Origin: an uncultured Sphingomonas sp.
GTDB taxonomy: Bacteria; Pseudomonadota; Alphaproteobacteria; Sphingomonadales; Sphingomonadaceae
Length of the DNA: 51,319 nucleotides
Assembly (NCBI RefSeq): GCF_937859915.1
Contig: NZ_CALMAW010000137.1
Location: 1-51,319, forward strand
Reading direction: 5' to 3'
Position 1 is the first letter of the stretch. Each line of letters begins with the position of its first letter. The notes beneath the pieces are model-generated. The model was not told where the DNA came from. It made no database searches and worked only from the letters and a program-made list of their open reading frames with translations. A program made the translations under genes and the position numbers. Shown piece after piece: positions 32,894 through 42,253 of this stretch.

Positions 32894-35023
32894 GTGCTCA
32901 GACAATATGAACTCGTAGAGCGGGTCCGCCGTTACGACCCCGACGCCGATGAGGCGCTGATCAACCGCGCCTATGTCTTTTCGATGCAGGCGCATGGTTC
33001 TCAGAAGCGCGCCTCGGGCGATCCCTATTTCAGCCACCCGATCGAGGTGGCCGGCATCCTGACCGATCTCCACCTCGACGACGAGACGATCGCGACCGCG
33101 ATCCTCCACGACACGATCGAGGACACGGTCGCCACCTATGACGAGATCGAGCGATTGTTCGGGCCGAACGTGGCGCGGATGGTCGACGGCGTCACCAAGC
33201 TCTCGAAAATCGAGGCGCAATCGGAGAACGAACGCGCCGCCGAGAATCTGCGCAAATTTCTGCTCGCAATGTCCGACGACATCCGCGTGCTGCTGGTCAA
33301 GCTCGCCGACCGGCTGCACAATATGCGGACGCTCCACCACATCCCCAACGAGGCCAAGCGCCGCCGCATCGCGCGCGAGACGATGGAGATCTACGCGCCG
33401 CTCGCCGAACGCGTCGGCATGTACGAGTTCATGAAGGAGATGCAGACGCTCGCCTTCCAGAATCTCGAGCCCGAAGCCTATGAATCGATCACCAAGCGGC
33501 TCGCGCAGCTCAAGGAAGGCGGCGGCGACCGCATCGCGCGGATCGCCTCGGGCGTGACGCTGATGCTCGGCCGCCACGGCATCCAAGCCGAGGTCTCGGG
33601 CCGCGAGAAACATCCCTACTCGATCTGGCGCAAGATGACCGAGCGCCACATCAGCTTTGAGCAGCTTTCCGACGTGATGGCGTTCCGCGTCGTCGTCGCC
33701 GACACCGAGCAATGCTATCGCGCGCTCGGCCTTATCCATGAGCGTTGGCCAATGGTGCCGGGGCGCTTCAAGGACTATGTCTCGACCCCCAAGCGCAACG
33801 GCTATCGCTCGCTGCACACCTCGGTGATCCACAATGAGAAGGTGCGGATCGAGATCCAGATCCGCTCCGAGGCGATGCACGCGCAGGCCGAATATGGCTA
33901 TGCCGCGCACTGGGCCTATAAGCAGGGTACCGCGGCCGACATCGGCGGCACCAAGGTCAGCTGGATCCGCGACCTCGTCGAGATCCTCGACCATGCTGAG
34001 AGCCCCGAGGAGCTGCTCGAGCACACCCGCATGGCGATGTACCAGGACCGGATCTTCGCCTTCACCCCCAATGGCGAGCTGATCCAGCTGCCCAAGGGCT
34101 CGACCCCGATCGACTTCGCCTATGCCCTGCACACCGATCTCGGCAACCAGGCGGTCGGCGCCAAGATCAACGGCCGGCTGGTCCCCTTGCGCACCCCCAT
34201 ACAGAATGGCGACCAAGTCCAGGTGCTCAAGTCGGCGGCGCAGACGCCGCAGCCCGAATGGCTCAACTTCGTCGTCACCGGCAAGGCGCGTGCGCAGCTC
34301 AGGCGCTTCGTGCGCAACAAGGAGCGCGAGGAGATGATCGCGCTCGGGCGCAAATTCTACGACGAGATCGTCTCGCGCCTTCCCGCCCCGCTCGCCCCCA
34401 ATGCGATGGCCGATGCACTGCGCCGGCTCCACCTTACCGACGAGAATGCGATGATGGAGGCGATCGCCAGGCGGACGATCGACGACACCGCGGTCGCCGA
34501 GGCGCTGATGCCGGGCGTCGAGGCGGCGGCGAGCACGCGCCCGATCCCGCACCGCGACGCGGTTTCGATCCGCGGGCTGACGCCGGGCGTCGCCTTCCAG
34601 CTCGCCGACTGCTGCCACCCGGTGCCGGGCGACCGCATCGTCGGGCTGCGCCGGCCCGACACGCCGGTCGAGGTCCATGCGATCGACTGCGAGACGCTGG
34701 CGAGCGGCCCCGAGGATGCCGACTGGGTCGATCTCGCCTGGGGCGACAAGTCGGACGGCGGCTCGGCGCGGCTGTCGGTGATCCTGCGCAACGAGCCGGG
34801 CGCGCTCGGCGCGATGGCGGGCATTTTGGGCGCGCACGCGGCCAACATCCTCAACCTGCGGCTGGTCCACCGCGACGGCAGTTTCCACACCTTCGTGGTC
34901 GATCTCGAGGTGCACGACGTCGGCCATCTGATGCGCATTCTGGCGGCGCTGCGCGCGGCGGACGCGATTTCCCAGGCGGAACGGGTCCGGCTCGGCGACG
35001 AGGAGCGCGGCGAGGCGGCGTAG
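32894..35023 (+). CDS. rsh: Bifunctional (p)ppGpp synthetase/hydrolase
   Basis: 709-residue Rel/SpoT homologue, the stringent-response enzyme. Domains in order: HD hydrolase with HD at 72-73 (ILHDTIEDTV) and KLADRLHNMRTL; synthetase with SGREKHPYSIWRKM, FEQLSDVMAFRVVV, and the RFKD motif in GRFKDYVSTPKRNGYRSLHT, which marks the SpoT/Rel type rather than RelA (EXDD); TGS (FAFTPNGELIQLPKGST); helical and zinc-finger-like DCCHPVPGDRIVG; and a C-terminal ACT domain (RLSVILRNEPGALGAMAGIL). Both active sites appear intact, so one enzyme probably makes and degrades ppGpp. Start GTG 32894. Confidence 0.95.
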   Translation: MLRQYELVERVRRYDPDADEALINRAYVFSMQAHGSQKRASGDPYFSHPIEVAGILTDLHLDDETIATAILHDTIEDTVATYDEIERLFGPNVARMVDGVTKLSKIEAQSENERAAENLRKFLLAMSDDIRVLLVKLADRLHNMRTLHHIPNEAKRRRIARETMEIYAPLAERVGMYEFMKEMQTLAFQNLEPEAYESITKRLAQLKEGGGDRIARIASGVTLMLGRHGIQAEVSGREKHPYSIWRKMTERHISFEQLSDVMAFRVVVADTEQCYRALGLIHERWPMVPGRFKDYVSTPKRNGYRSLHTSVIHNEKVRIEIQIRSEAMHAQAEYGYAAHWAYKQGTAADIGGTKVSWIRDLVEILDHAESPEELLEHTRMAMYQDRIFAFTPNGELIQLPKGSTPIDFAYALHTDLGNQAVGAKINGRLVPLRTPIQNGDQVQVLKSAAQTPQPEWLNFVVTGKARAQLRRFVRNKEREEMIALGRKFYDEIVSRLPAPLAPNAMADALRRLHLTDENAMMEAIARRTIDDTAVAEALMPGVEAAASTRPIPHRDAVSIRGLTPGVAFQLADCCHPVPGDRIVGLRRPDTPVEVHAIDCETLASGPEDADWVDLAWGDKSDGGSARLSVILRNEPGALGAMAGILGAHAANILNLRLVHRDGSFHTFVVDLEVHDVGHLMRILAALRAADAISQAERVRLGDEERGEAA

Positions 35024-35047
35024 CGACGCCCGCTCTCACCCTCCAAC

Positions 35048-35186
35048 CGTCATCCCGGCGAAAGCCGGGACCCATAGACGACGGAGCGCTTGCTCAGATC
35101 GTCGAGGCAGCGAGCATGATCGTCGAGCGTTGCGCGGTTCAGCAACCGTGCCGAAGCTATGGATCCCGGCGTTCGCCGGGACGACG
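35048..35186. repeat. Family B palindromic repeat, long spacer (rsh/DUF952)
   Basis: A 139-bp doublet with CCCGGC-GAAA-GCCGGG on the left and CCCGGC-GAAC-GCCGGG on the right arm (minus strand). The centre, about 80 bases, contains GATCGTCGAGGCAGCG and GATCGTCGAGCGTTGCG, a small internal direct repeat. Convergent junction. Confidence 0.86.
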
Positions 35187-35231
35187 GGAAAGGCTGGCGT
35201 CAGCCATCGACGGCGACGCGAAGCCCGTCGC

Positions 35232-35540
35232 TCAATCCTCCGGGATCGGCCGCGCGTCCGTCACGGCCTCGAGCGGGATCGTGCCGTAGACGTGCGGGAA
35301 AAGCTGGCCGCCGCGCGATTCCTCCCAATGGACGATGTCGCCGAGCAGATCGAGATCGACCTCGGCGAGCACGAGATCGCTCAGGCCCGCGAAATGCTTT
35401 TCCGCCGTCTCTGCGACCTGCTCGGCGGTCGAAAGATGGATATAGCCGGCGTCGAGATCGATCGGCGCGCCCGAAAAGGCGCCGCGCCCTTGCCACGCGG
35501 CCCACTGGCCGGCGGTGAGGATCTTGTACGCCTTGCTCAT
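35232..35540 (-). CDS. DUF952 family protein
   Basis: 102 residues. Recognisable marks of the family are YKILTAGQWAAWQGRGAFSG, DLDAGYIHLSTAEQVAETAE, EVDLDLLGDIVHWEESRGG and FPHVYGTIPLEAV. The biochemical role is unknown; the fold is related to a glutathione-S-transferase-unlike ADP-ribosyl-type barrel according to family lore I cannot verify. The start overlaps the stop of the cation exporter by 4 bases, so both are one transcription unit. Confidence 0.85.
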   Translation of the reverse strand: MSKAYKILTAGQWAAWQGRGAFSGAPIDLDAGYIHLSTAEQVAETAEKHFAGLSDLVLAEVDLDLLGDIVHWEESRGGQLFPHVYGTIPLEAVTDARPIPED

Positions 35541-36538
35541 GGGTGGAGATGCGCGCCGTGCCCGCACGGCCCCTGTTCGAGCTGGAGCGTGACGTGGCGG
35601 ACCGAGAAGCGCTGATCGAGCATGCGGATCAACGCGACACGCACCCCCTCGGGTTCCGTGCCCTCGGACAATTCGACATGCGCGGTGAGGCTGGCATCGT
35701 CGCCGGCGAGCGACCAGAGGTGGAGATCGTGGACGCCGCACACCCCGTCGGCGACCGCGATCGCGCCGCGCACCTCGGACAGCGACAGCCGCGACGGGAC
35801 GCCCTCGAGCAGGATCTGCGTGGTGTCGCGCAGCAGGCTCCAGGTCCTCGGCAGCACCCACAGCGCGATCGCCATGCCGATCACCGGATCGATCCACTGG
35901 AAGCCGGTGAGCTTGATCGCCACCGCGCCGATGATCACCGCGAGCGACCCCAGCTCATCGGCCATCACCTCAAGATAGCCGCCGCGCACCGTCATCGAAT
36001 CACCGCGCCCGCCCGACAGCACCGCCATCGCCGCGATGTTGGCGACCAGCCCGAGCGTCGCCACCGCGATCATGCCGAGCGAGACGACCGGCACCGGATC
36101 GAAGAAGCGGCGGATGCCCTCGACCAGCACGAAGCCCGCGACGATGAACAGAGCGACTGCATTGAAGGCGGCGGCCAGAATCTCGAAACGACGATAGCCG
36201 AAGCTGCGCTTGTCGTCCGCGGGGCGCTTGGCAATGGCGAGCGCGGCGAGCGCGATGCCGAGCGCGGCGGCGTCGGTGAACATGTGCGCGGCGTCGGACA
36301 GCAGCGCGAGGCTGCCGAAGAACCAGGCGCCGGCGAGCTCGGCGCCGAGGATCGACAGGTTGAGCCCGAGCGCGATCGCGATCCGTCCGCTGCTGGCCCC
36401 CGCGGCATGATCATGGTGACCGCCCGGGCCGTGGCTGTGGCCGTGATGACCATGCGAATGGCCGTGGCCGAGATGGTCGTGGCTATGACCATGGTCGTGA
36501 TCATGGCCGTGCCCATGATCGTGCGTGTGTGCGTTCAT
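35537..36538 (-). CDS. Cation diffusion facilitator, zinc exporter (CzcD/ZitB type)
   Basis: A 333-residue exporter with six transmembrane helices. The first 45 residues are about half histidine (repeats of HGHDHDHGHSH), a metal-binding tail. The CDF signature appears as SLALLSDAAHMFTDAAALGI with the HxxxD metal site, and the second site is in DELGSLAVIIGAVAIK. The C-terminal cytoplasmic domain (VCGVHDLHLWSLAGDDASLTAHVELS) is the usual metallochaperone-like fold. It exchanges Zn(II), perhaps Co or Cd, for protons. An inverted repeat overlapping the ribosome-binding site lies just upstream and may be involved in control. Confidence 0.92.
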   Translation of the reverse strand: MNAHTHDHGHGHDHDHGHSHDHLGHGHSHGHHGHSHGPGGHHDHAAGASSGRIAIALGLNLSILGAELAGAWFFGSLALLSDAAHMFTDAAALGIALAALAIAKRPADDKRSFGYRRFEILAAAFNAVALFIVAGFVLVEGIRRFFDPVPVVSLGMIAVATLGLVANIAAMAVLSGGRGDSMTVRGGYLEVMADELGSLAVIIGAVAIKLTGFQWIDPVIGMAIALWVLPRTWSLLRDTTQILLEGVPSRLSLSEVRGAIAVADGVCGVHDLHLWSLAGDDASLTAHVELSEGTEPEGVRVALIRMLDQRFSVRHVTLQLEQGPCGHGAHLHP

Positions 36539-36545
36539 GATCGAC

Positions 36546-36570
36546 CCTTAGCGCATTAGCGGCGCTAAGG
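36546..36570 (-). promoter_or_regulatory. Inverted repeat over the translation start region of the cation exporter gene
   Basis: CCTTAGCGC and GCGCTAAGG form a perfect 9-bp inverted repeat with a 7-base spacer (36546-36570). On the mRNA strand the second arm includes CTAAGGG, the presumed Shine-Dalgarno, eight bases from the ATG. It can be read as a dyad operator for a metal regulator or as an RNA hairpin hiding the ribosome site. Confidence 0.5.
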
Positions 36571-36631
36571 TCATTACAGCTTGCTCACGTGCCCAAGGGG
36601 AAACCCACCCCGTCGCCCCGGCGAAAAGGGA

Positions 36632-38461
36632 TCAGACGATCGCGTCCATCGCCGCGAGCATCGCCGAGCCGCCCTTTTCGGCCTCGTCGGCGCCGTGGCG
36701 CATGAAGGCGAACAGCTCGCGGCCGGTGCCAAGCGGCTGCGGCGGCGGCACGGCAGCGTCGCGCGACGCCCATTCGTCGGCATCGACCAGCGCCTCGAGC
36801 AAACCCGACTCGGCCGACAAGCGCAGCATGTCGCCGTCCTGCAGCCGGGCGAGCGGTCCGCCGCCGAGCGCCTCGGGCGAGACGTGGATCGCCGCCGGCA
36901 CCTTGCCCGACGCGCCCGACATCCGCCCGTCGGTGACCAGCGCGACACGGAAGCCGCGCTCCTGCAGCACCGCGAGCGGCGTCGTCAGCTTGTGCAGCTC
37001 GGGCATGCCGGTCGCGCGCGGACCCTGGAAGCGCACGACGACGATCACGTCGCGCTCGAGCTCGCCCGCCTTGAAGGCGGCGAGCACGTCGTCCTGGTCG
37101 GTGAACACGCGCACCGGCGCCTCGATCGTCCAGCGGTCGGGTGCCACCGCGCTGGTCTTGAAGATCGCGCGCCCGAGATTGCCCGCGACCAAGCGCATCC
37201 CGCCGTCGGCTTGAAACGGACGGCCGGCCGAGCGCAGCATCGTGTCGTCGAGCGAGGCGGCCGGTGCCGGCTCCCATACCAGCGCGTCGTCTGACAGCCG
37301 CGGATCGCGCGTATAGGCGAGGAAGCCGTCCGCCGCGATCGTCAGGATGTCGCCGTGGAGCAGGCCGTGCTCGAGCAGAGTCGAGATCACATAAGCGAGG
37401 CCGCCGGCGGCCTGGAAATGGTTCACGTCGCCCGCGCCATTGGGATAGACGCGCGCGACCAGCGGGATCGCCGCCGACAGCCGGTCGAGATCCTCCCAAT
37501 CCATGACGATGCCCGCCGCGCGCGCGATCGCGGGCAAATGGATCGCATGGTTGGTCGAGCCGCCTGTCGCAAGCAGCCCGATCGCGGCGTTGACGATCGC
37601 CTTCTCGTCGACGACCTGCCCAAGCGGGCGATAGTCATTGCCGTCCCAGCCGATCTCGGCGAGCCGGTGCACCGCGGCGCGGGTCAGTTCCTGGCGCAGC
37701 TTGGTGCCCGGATTGATGAAGGCCGCGTTGGGGACGTGCAGCCCCATCATCTCCATCATCATCTGGTTGGAATTGGCGGTGCCGTAGAAGGTGCAGGTGC
37801 CGGCGCCATGACAGGAGGCGCTCTCGCTCTCGAGCAGTTCCTCGCGGCCGCATTTGCCCTCGGCGTAAAGCTGGCGGATGCGCTGCTTCTCCTTGTTGGC
37901 GAGGCCGGTCGGCATCGGGCCGGCCGGGATCAGCACCGCGGGGAGATGGCCAAAGCGCAGCGCGCCGATCAGCAGGCCGGGGACGATCTTGTCGCAGATG
38001 CCGAGCATCGCGGTGCCCTCGAACATGCCGTGGCTGAGCCCGATCGCGGTCGACATCGCGATCACGTCGCGGCTGAACAGCGACAAGTCCATCCCCGGCA
38101 AGCCCTGCGTCACGCCGTCGCACATCGCCGGTACGCCGCCCGCGACCTGCGCGGTGGCGCCGACCTCGCGGGCCCATAGCTTCATCTGCTCGGGGTAGCG
38201 ATAATAAGGCTGATGCGCGGACAGCATGTCGTTGTAGGCGGTGACGATGCCGATGTTCATCGCGCCGCCCGCGCGGATCGCGGGCTTGTCCTCGCCCGAG
38301 GCGGCAAAGCCGTGCGCGAGATTGCCGCAGCCCATGCGCGAACGGTCGACGCCGACGTCCCGCTGCGCCGCGATCAGATCGAGATAGCGCCGCCGCGTCG
38401 GCCGCGACCGCTCGATGATGCGCGCGGTGACGGCTTCGACGGCGGGATGAAGCTGGGTCAT
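36632..38461 (-). CDS. edd: 6-Phosphogluconate dehydratase
   Basis: 609-residue Fe-S dehydratase, first committed enzyme of the Entner-Doudoroff pathway (6-phosphogluconate to KDPG). Family marks are [55 protein letters not shown], and the cluster ligands in [17 protein letters not shown] and GICDKIVPG. The C-terminal part carries [15 protein letters not shown]. Length matches the family. It follows pgl, from which a repeat separates it. No eda or glk follows; a cation exporter gene comes next. Confidence 0.96.
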   Translation of the reverse strand: MTQLHPAVEAVTARIIERSRPTRRRYLDLIAAQRDVGVDRSRMGCGNLAHGFAASGEDKPAIRAGGAMNIGIVTAYNDMLSAHQPYYRYPEQMKLWAREVGATAQVAGGVPAMCDGVTQGLPGMDLSLFSRDVIAMSTAIGLSHGMFEGTAMLGICDKIVPGLLIGALRFGHLPAVLIPAGPMPTGLANKEKQRIRQLYAEGKCGREELLESESASCHGAGTCTFYGTANSNQMMMEMMGLHVPNAAFINPGTKLRQELTRAAVHRLAEIGWDGNDYRPLGQVVDEKAIVNAAIGLLATGGSTNHAIHLPAIARAAGIVMDWEDLDRLSAAIPLVARVYPNGAGDVNHFQAAGGLAYVISTLLEHGLLHGDILTIAADGFLAYTRDPRLSDDALVWEPAPAASLDDTMLRSAGRPFQADGGMRLVAGNLGRAIFKTSAVAPDRWTIEAPVRVFTDQDDVLAAFKAGELERDVIVVVRFQGPRATGMPELHKLTTPLAVLQERGFRVALVTDGRMSGASGKVPAAIHVSPEALGGGPLARLQDGDMLRLSAESGLLEALVDADEWASRDAAVPPPQPLGTGRELFAFMRHGADEAEKGGSAMLAAMDAIV

Positions 38462-38471
38462 GTCACGCTCC

Positions 38472-38550
38472 CGTTCCCCGGCGAATCCCGGGGTCCAGAG
38501 TTACAGGCATAGCATAGGCTTCCCTAGACTCCGGCTTTCGCCGGAGAACA
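38472..38550. repeat. Family C (B-related) palindromic repeat (pgl-edd)
   Basis: A 79-bp doublet of arms starting CGTTCCCCGGCGAATCCCGG on the left, and CTCCGGCGAAAGCCGGAG on the right (minus strand). It resembles family B, with GTTCCCCGG replacing GTCATCCCGG. It interrupts the zwf-pgl-edd operon. Confidence 0.8.
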
Positions 38551-38563
38551 GAAAAGGCGAAAC

Positions 38564-39262
38564 TCACGCCTTGCGCCAGTGGATGTCGATCGGCTGCTCG
38601 GCATCGGCGAGCACGCGGCCGATCGGCCAGTCGGATGCGTCGCCCTGCTCGATCGCCTCTTCCAGGACGCGCTTCTTCTCGTCGCCGTCGATCGTGACGA
38701 GGATCGCGCGCGCGGTCAAAATCGCCGAGCGGGTGAGCGTGACGCGCGCGACGGCGGCCTCGGGCGGCAGCGGATCGGGGGTGAGGCCGATCGCCTTCTT
38801 GGTCGAGGACAGCGCCTCGTCATAATCGGGGCCATGGAAGATCGATGCGGTGTGGCCGTTGGCGCCCATGCCGAGCCAGACCAGGTCGACCGGCCATTTG
38901 AGGTCGGCGAGCCGCGCGTCGGCCGCCTCGCCGGCCTGGCGCACGCCCAGCTTGCCCGCGGTCAGCGGCACCACGCGCGCGCCGAGCGGCATGAAGTAGC
39001 GCGCGAGCAGATTGGCGTTGCTCAACGGATCCGTGACGTCGACCAGCCGGTCGTCACCAGGAATGATCGTCACGCGCTTCCACGGGAATTTCTTGGTCTT
39101 GAGCTTCTCGAACACCGGGATCGGCGACTTGCCGCCGGGCAGCGCCAGCAGGCATTCGTTGCGCGCGTCGATCGCGCTCTCGATGATGAAGGCGACGTCA
39201 CCCGCGACCGCTTCGGCCAGCTCTTCGGCATTGTCGTAATCCCACCATTCGGCTTCAATCAT
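38564..39262 (-). CDS. pgl: 6-Phosphogluconolactonase
   Basis: 232-residue DevB/SOL-type lactonase that hydrolyses 6-phosphogluconolactone. Motifs: NECLLALPGGKSPIPVFEKL, VTIIPGDDRLVDVTDPLSN and VWLGMGANGHTASIFHG, all typical. The start is the ATG at 39262, eight bases inside the end of zwf, so the two are coupled. An upstream extension of the frame to 39328 is a shadow within zwf. Confidence 0.95.
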   Translation of the reverse strand: MIEAEWWDYDNAEELAEAVAGDVAFIIESAIDARNECLLALPGGKSPIPVFEKLKTKKFPWKRVTIIPGDDRLVDVTDPLSNANLLARYFMPLGARVVPLTAGKLGVRQAGEAADARLADLKWPVDLVWLGMGANGHTASIFHGPDYDEALSSTKKAIGLTPDPLPPEAAVARVTLTRSAILTARAILVTIDGDEKKRVLEEAIEQGDASDWPIGRVLADAEQPIDIHWRKA

Positions 39263-40739
39263 GCCAGTGCACTCCATCTCGTTCGGTGAGCGCAATCGCA
39301 GCGGACGGCCCCCAGGTTCCCGCCGCATAGGGGCGGGGTGTGACGTTGGCGGCCTTCCAGCCGTCGCGGATCGCGTCGATCCATTCCCATTGCGCCTCGA
39401 CCTCGTCGCGCCGGACGAACAGGGTCGGGTCGCCTTCGATCAGATCGAGCAACAGGCGCTCATAGGCGATCCGGCGGCGGAAGCCAGCGAAGGCCGAGGT
39501 CAGCGACAGGTCGAGCGGCACCTCGCGCAGCGTGATGCCCTCGCGGCCGAGCCCGGGCTCCTTGACCATCACCAGCAGCCTTATACTCTCTTCTGGCTGC
39601 AAGCGGATCACCAATTTGTTCGATTGGAGCACGCCGCCGCGCCCGCCGAAGATCGAGTGCGGCACCTCGCGGAACTGGATGTAGATTTCGCTGTGGCGGT
39701 TGGGCAGCCGCTTGCCGGTGCGCAGATAGAAGGGCACGCCGTGCCAGCGCCAATTGTCGACATGCGCCTTGACCGCGACGAAGGTCTCGGTGTCGGACGC
39801 GCGACCGAGCTCGTCGATATAGCCAGGCACCGCCTGCCCCGCGACCGCGCCCTCGGCATATTGACCGGTGACCGAATGGCTGGCCGCGGTGGCGCGATCG
39901 ATCGGGCGGAGCGAGCGCAGCACCTTGACCTTCTCGTCTCGCACCGCCGCGGGGCCGAAGGTCGCGGGCGGCTCCATCGCGACCAGCGCCAGCAATTGCA
40001 GCATGTGGTTCTGCAGCATGTCGCGCAGCGCGCCGACGCCGTCATAATAGGAGACCCGCCCCTCGAGCCCAACCGTCTCGGACACGGTGATCTGGACGTG
40101 CTCGATCCCCTCGGCATTCCACAGCGGCTCGAACAGGCGGTTGGCGAAGCGCAGCGCGAGCAGGTTCTGCACCGTCTCCTTGCCGAGATAATGGTCGATC
40201 CGGAAGGTGCGCTGCTCGGGGTAGGCGGCGGCGACGGCATCGTTGATCACCGCCGACGATGCGAGATCGTGGCCGAGCGGCTTTTCCAGCCCGATGCGGA
40301 CATTGGGCCCGTCGAGCCCGGCGCGGCGCAGCCCCTCGATCGTCGACCCGAACAGCGACGGCGCGGTCGACAGGTAGATCGCGATCGGCATGTCGCGATC
40401 GGCCCCGACCGGACCGGTCAGCGCCGTAAAATTCTCGGGCTGGGACGCGTCGAGCGGGACGTAGCTCAGCCGATCGAGGAAGGACGCGATCGAATCGGGT
40501 TTGCGCGCATCGGGCGCGAGGAATTTGTCGAGCGAATCCGCTGCGACCTGGCGGAAGCCCGCATCGTCGAGCGGCGAGCGCGCGGTGCCGATGATCTTGA
40601 GTTCGGGCGCGACCAGTCCCTCGGCATGCAGCGAGAACAGCGACGGCAGCAGCATCCGCTGCGCCAGGTCGCCGGTCGCGCCGAACAGGAGGAGTCGCGT
40701 CGCGGGCAGAACGGCGCCACGGGCCGGGGCTTCGGTCAT
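39255..40739 (-). CDS. zwf: Glucose-6-phosphate 1-dehydrogenase
   Basis: 494-residue dehydrogenase feeding the Entner-Doudoroff and pentose-phosphate routes. Nucleotide-binding motif LLLFGATGDLAQRML near the N-terminus; active-site block FRIDHYLGKETVQNLLALRFAN; and KPLGHDLASS. The GATGDLA form is usual for NADP-using enzymes but dual use is common in this group. ATG 40739 is preceded by AAGGAGAG. First gene of zwf-pgl-edd. Confidence 0.96.
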   Translation of the reverse strand: MTEAPARGAVLPATRLLLFGATGDLAQRMLLPSLFSLHAEGLVAPELKIIGTARSPLDDAGFRQVAADSLDKFLAPDARKPDSIASFLDRLSYVPLDASQPENFTALTGPVGADRDMPIAIYLSTAPSLFGSTIEGLRRAGLDGPNVRIGLEKPLGHDLASSAVINDAVAAAYPEQRTFRIDHYLGKETVQNLLALRFANRLFEPLWNAEGIEHVQITVSETVGLEGRVSYYDGVGALRDMLQNHMLQLLALVAMEPPATFGPAAVRDEKVKVLRSLRPIDRATAASHSVTGQYAEGAVAGQAVPGYIDELGRASDTETFVAVKAHVDNWRWHGVPFYLRTGKRLPNRHSEIYIQFREVPHSIFGGRGGVLQSNKLVIRLQPEESIRLLVMVKEPGLGREGITLREVPLDLSLTSAFAGFRRRIAYERLLLDLIEGDPTLFVRRDEVEAQWEWIDAIRDGWKAANVTPRPYAAGTWGPSAAIALTERDGVHWHD

Positions 40740-40838
40740 GCGCGAACTCTCCTTGGGCAATTGCCGCGCCGCTTTGGCGCATCGCGCGGCCAAAAGCTAC
40801 ATGTCGAGCGCTGTCATGAAACATCCTTGCCGAAGTCC

Positions 40839-40872
40839 GTCATCGCGGATTTGATCCGGGATCCACGGCGCC
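40839..40872. repeat. Single family B arm upstream of zwf
   Basis: Starts CGTCATCGCGGATTTGATCC and continues GGGATCCACGGCGCC, one arm without a visible partner. The ATCCA...GGCGCC end is shared with the arms around the GIY-YIG gene. A solo arm is useful as a clue to how doublets arise or decay. The remaining 170 bases between zwf and the DUF3429 gene show nothing else. Confidence 0.7.
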
Positions 40873-40950
40873 GTGCTGCCGCGCGCCATTGTTGGTGCCG
40901 GACAGGTGCGGGATGGCGACGAAGCGAGTCCTTGGCCGGGCCGCGCCCCG

Positions 40951-41445
40951 CTATACCGGTACCTTGGTCACGCACCATTCGACGATCAGCGCGATCAGCC
41001 CGATCAGTGCGAGCCCCATTTGCGGGGGGCGGAGCCGTTCGAAATGCGCAGGCGCGCGGCCACGGCGCGCCGAGATCGGGTCGACGATCGCGATCGTCGC
41101 ATAGCCCAGCACCAGCATGGTCAACGGCAGCAGCGGGGTGCGTACCGCGAGCGCCGCGGCGATCGCGCCGGCCCCGAGCAGGAACAACCAGGTCATCAGC
41201 GCCAGTTCCGCGACATTGGCGCCGGCGCCCTCGAAGCTCAGCCCGCGGCGGACGCCCGCCAGGAAGGTGAGGATCGCGCCGCCCCACCAGACCGCAAGCC
41301 AGAGCACGACGCCCGGCCAAGGATAGGGCAGTACCAGCCAGCCGATCGCGGCGAGCGGGAACGGCAGCACTGGCCCGTAGCCGAGCACCAGGCTCGCCAC
41401 GGGCACGCGCGGATCGCGAAACGCACCAGTACCCACTTCACTCAT
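40951..41445 (-). CDS. DUF3429 family membrane protein
   Basis: A 164-residue inner-membrane protein with five predicted helices (VASLVLGYGPVLPFPLAAIG; GVVLWLAVWWGGAILTFLAG; ALMTWLFLLGAGAIAAALAV; LLPLTMLVLGYATIAIVDP; GLALIGLIALIVEWCV). The DUF3429 pattern GGAILTFLAGVRRGLSF is clear. Its function is unknown. Start ATG 41445; a longer frame to 41475 adds MASRRDGGPG and is less likely. Nothing in its neighbours suggests a role. Confidence 0.82.
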   Translation of the reverse strand: MSEVGTGAFRDPRVPVASLVLGYGPVLPFPLAAIGWLVLPYPWPGVVLWLAVWWGGAILTFLAGVRRGLSFEGAGANVAELALMTWLFLLGAGAIAAALAVRTPLLPLTMLVLGYATIAIVDPISARRGRAPAHFERLRPPQMGLALIGLIALIVEWCVTKVPV

Positions 41446-41501
41446 GCCCGGCCCTCCGTCGCGTCGCGATGCCAACGCACCGCGACGCGGGGCGGCTCCG
41501 T

Positions 41502-42170
41502 TCAGGCGTGATAGCTTTGCGGGAAGATGCGCTTGAGCGCGTCGACCTTGGGGCGATCGTTGATCACGATGTACGGATAGTCGGGGTTATGCGCCATGAA
41601 GTTCTGGTGATAGCCCTCGGCCGGATAGAAGCCCGGCGCCTGCTCGAGCTTGGTCGCAATCGGCCTGGCATAGACGTGCGCGGCGCCGAGCTGTGCAATA
41701 TAGGCGCGCGCGACCTTGGCCTGGGCGGGCGACTGCGGGAACAGCGCCGAGCGATATTGCGACCCTTCGTCGGGGCCCTGGCGGTCGACCTCGGTCGGAT
41801 CGGTCACCACCGAGAAATAGATGCGCAGCAGGTCGGCATAATTGACCTTGGTCGGGTCGAACACGACCTTCACCGATTCGGCGTGGCCGGTATTGCCGCC
41901 CGACACCGTCTCATATTCGGCGGTCGCCGCCTTGCCGCCGGTATAGCCCGCGGTGGTCGAGGTCACCCCCTTCACATGCGCGAACACGCCCTGCACGCCC
42001 CAGAAGCAGCCGCCCGCGAAGATCGCGGTCTCGCTATGGCCGGAGACGGGTTCGGCGAGCTGGGGCGCGGGCGCCGTGACGACGCCGTCCGCGGCGAGGC
42101 TGGGTGCGACGAACAGCGCGGCGCCGGCAAGCAGGGCGGCGGCGGCGGCGAAGGGAGCGATACGAGCCAT
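41502..42170 (-). CDS. msrA: Peptide-methionine (S)-S-oxide reductase, exported
   Basis: 222 residues. An N-terminal signal peptide (FAAAAALLAGAALFVAPSLA, likely cut before ADG) sends the enzyme to the periplasm. The catalytic block is AIFAGGCFWGVQGVF with the reactive Cys; GYTGGKAATAEYETVSGGNTGHAE and the C-terminal YPYIVINDRPKV region follow. It repairs oxidised methionine in envelope proteins. GGAG seven bases before ATG 42170 supports the start. The partner msrB is not in the window. Confidence 0.95.
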   Translation of the reverse strand: MARIAPFAAAAALLAGAALFVAPSLAADGVVTAPAPQLAEPVSGHSETAIFAGGCFWGVQGVFAHVKGVTSTTAGYTGGKAATAEYETVSGGNTGHAESVKVVFDPTKVNYADLLRIYFSVVTDPTEVDRQGPDEGSQYRSALFPQSPAQAKVARAYIAQLGAAHVYARPIATKLEQAPGFYPAEGYHQNFMAHNPDYPYIVINDRPKVDALKRIFPQSYHA

Positions 42171-42253
42171 GACGAGTCTCCGGGGAAGCATATCCTGGAG
42201 ATACGTTGGATTTCGGAAATGGGTTACAAGGGGCTTGGCACGCACCCTTGAAT

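Noticed and set aside
32345..34927. A long open frame of about 860 codons on the minus strand across rsh
   Set aside because: It is a mirror of a high-GC gene: composition is dominated by Arg, Ala, Gly and Asp without domains, while the plus strand encodes an unmistakable RSH protein. Similar long antisense frames over zwf, pabB and pheT were discarded for the same reason.
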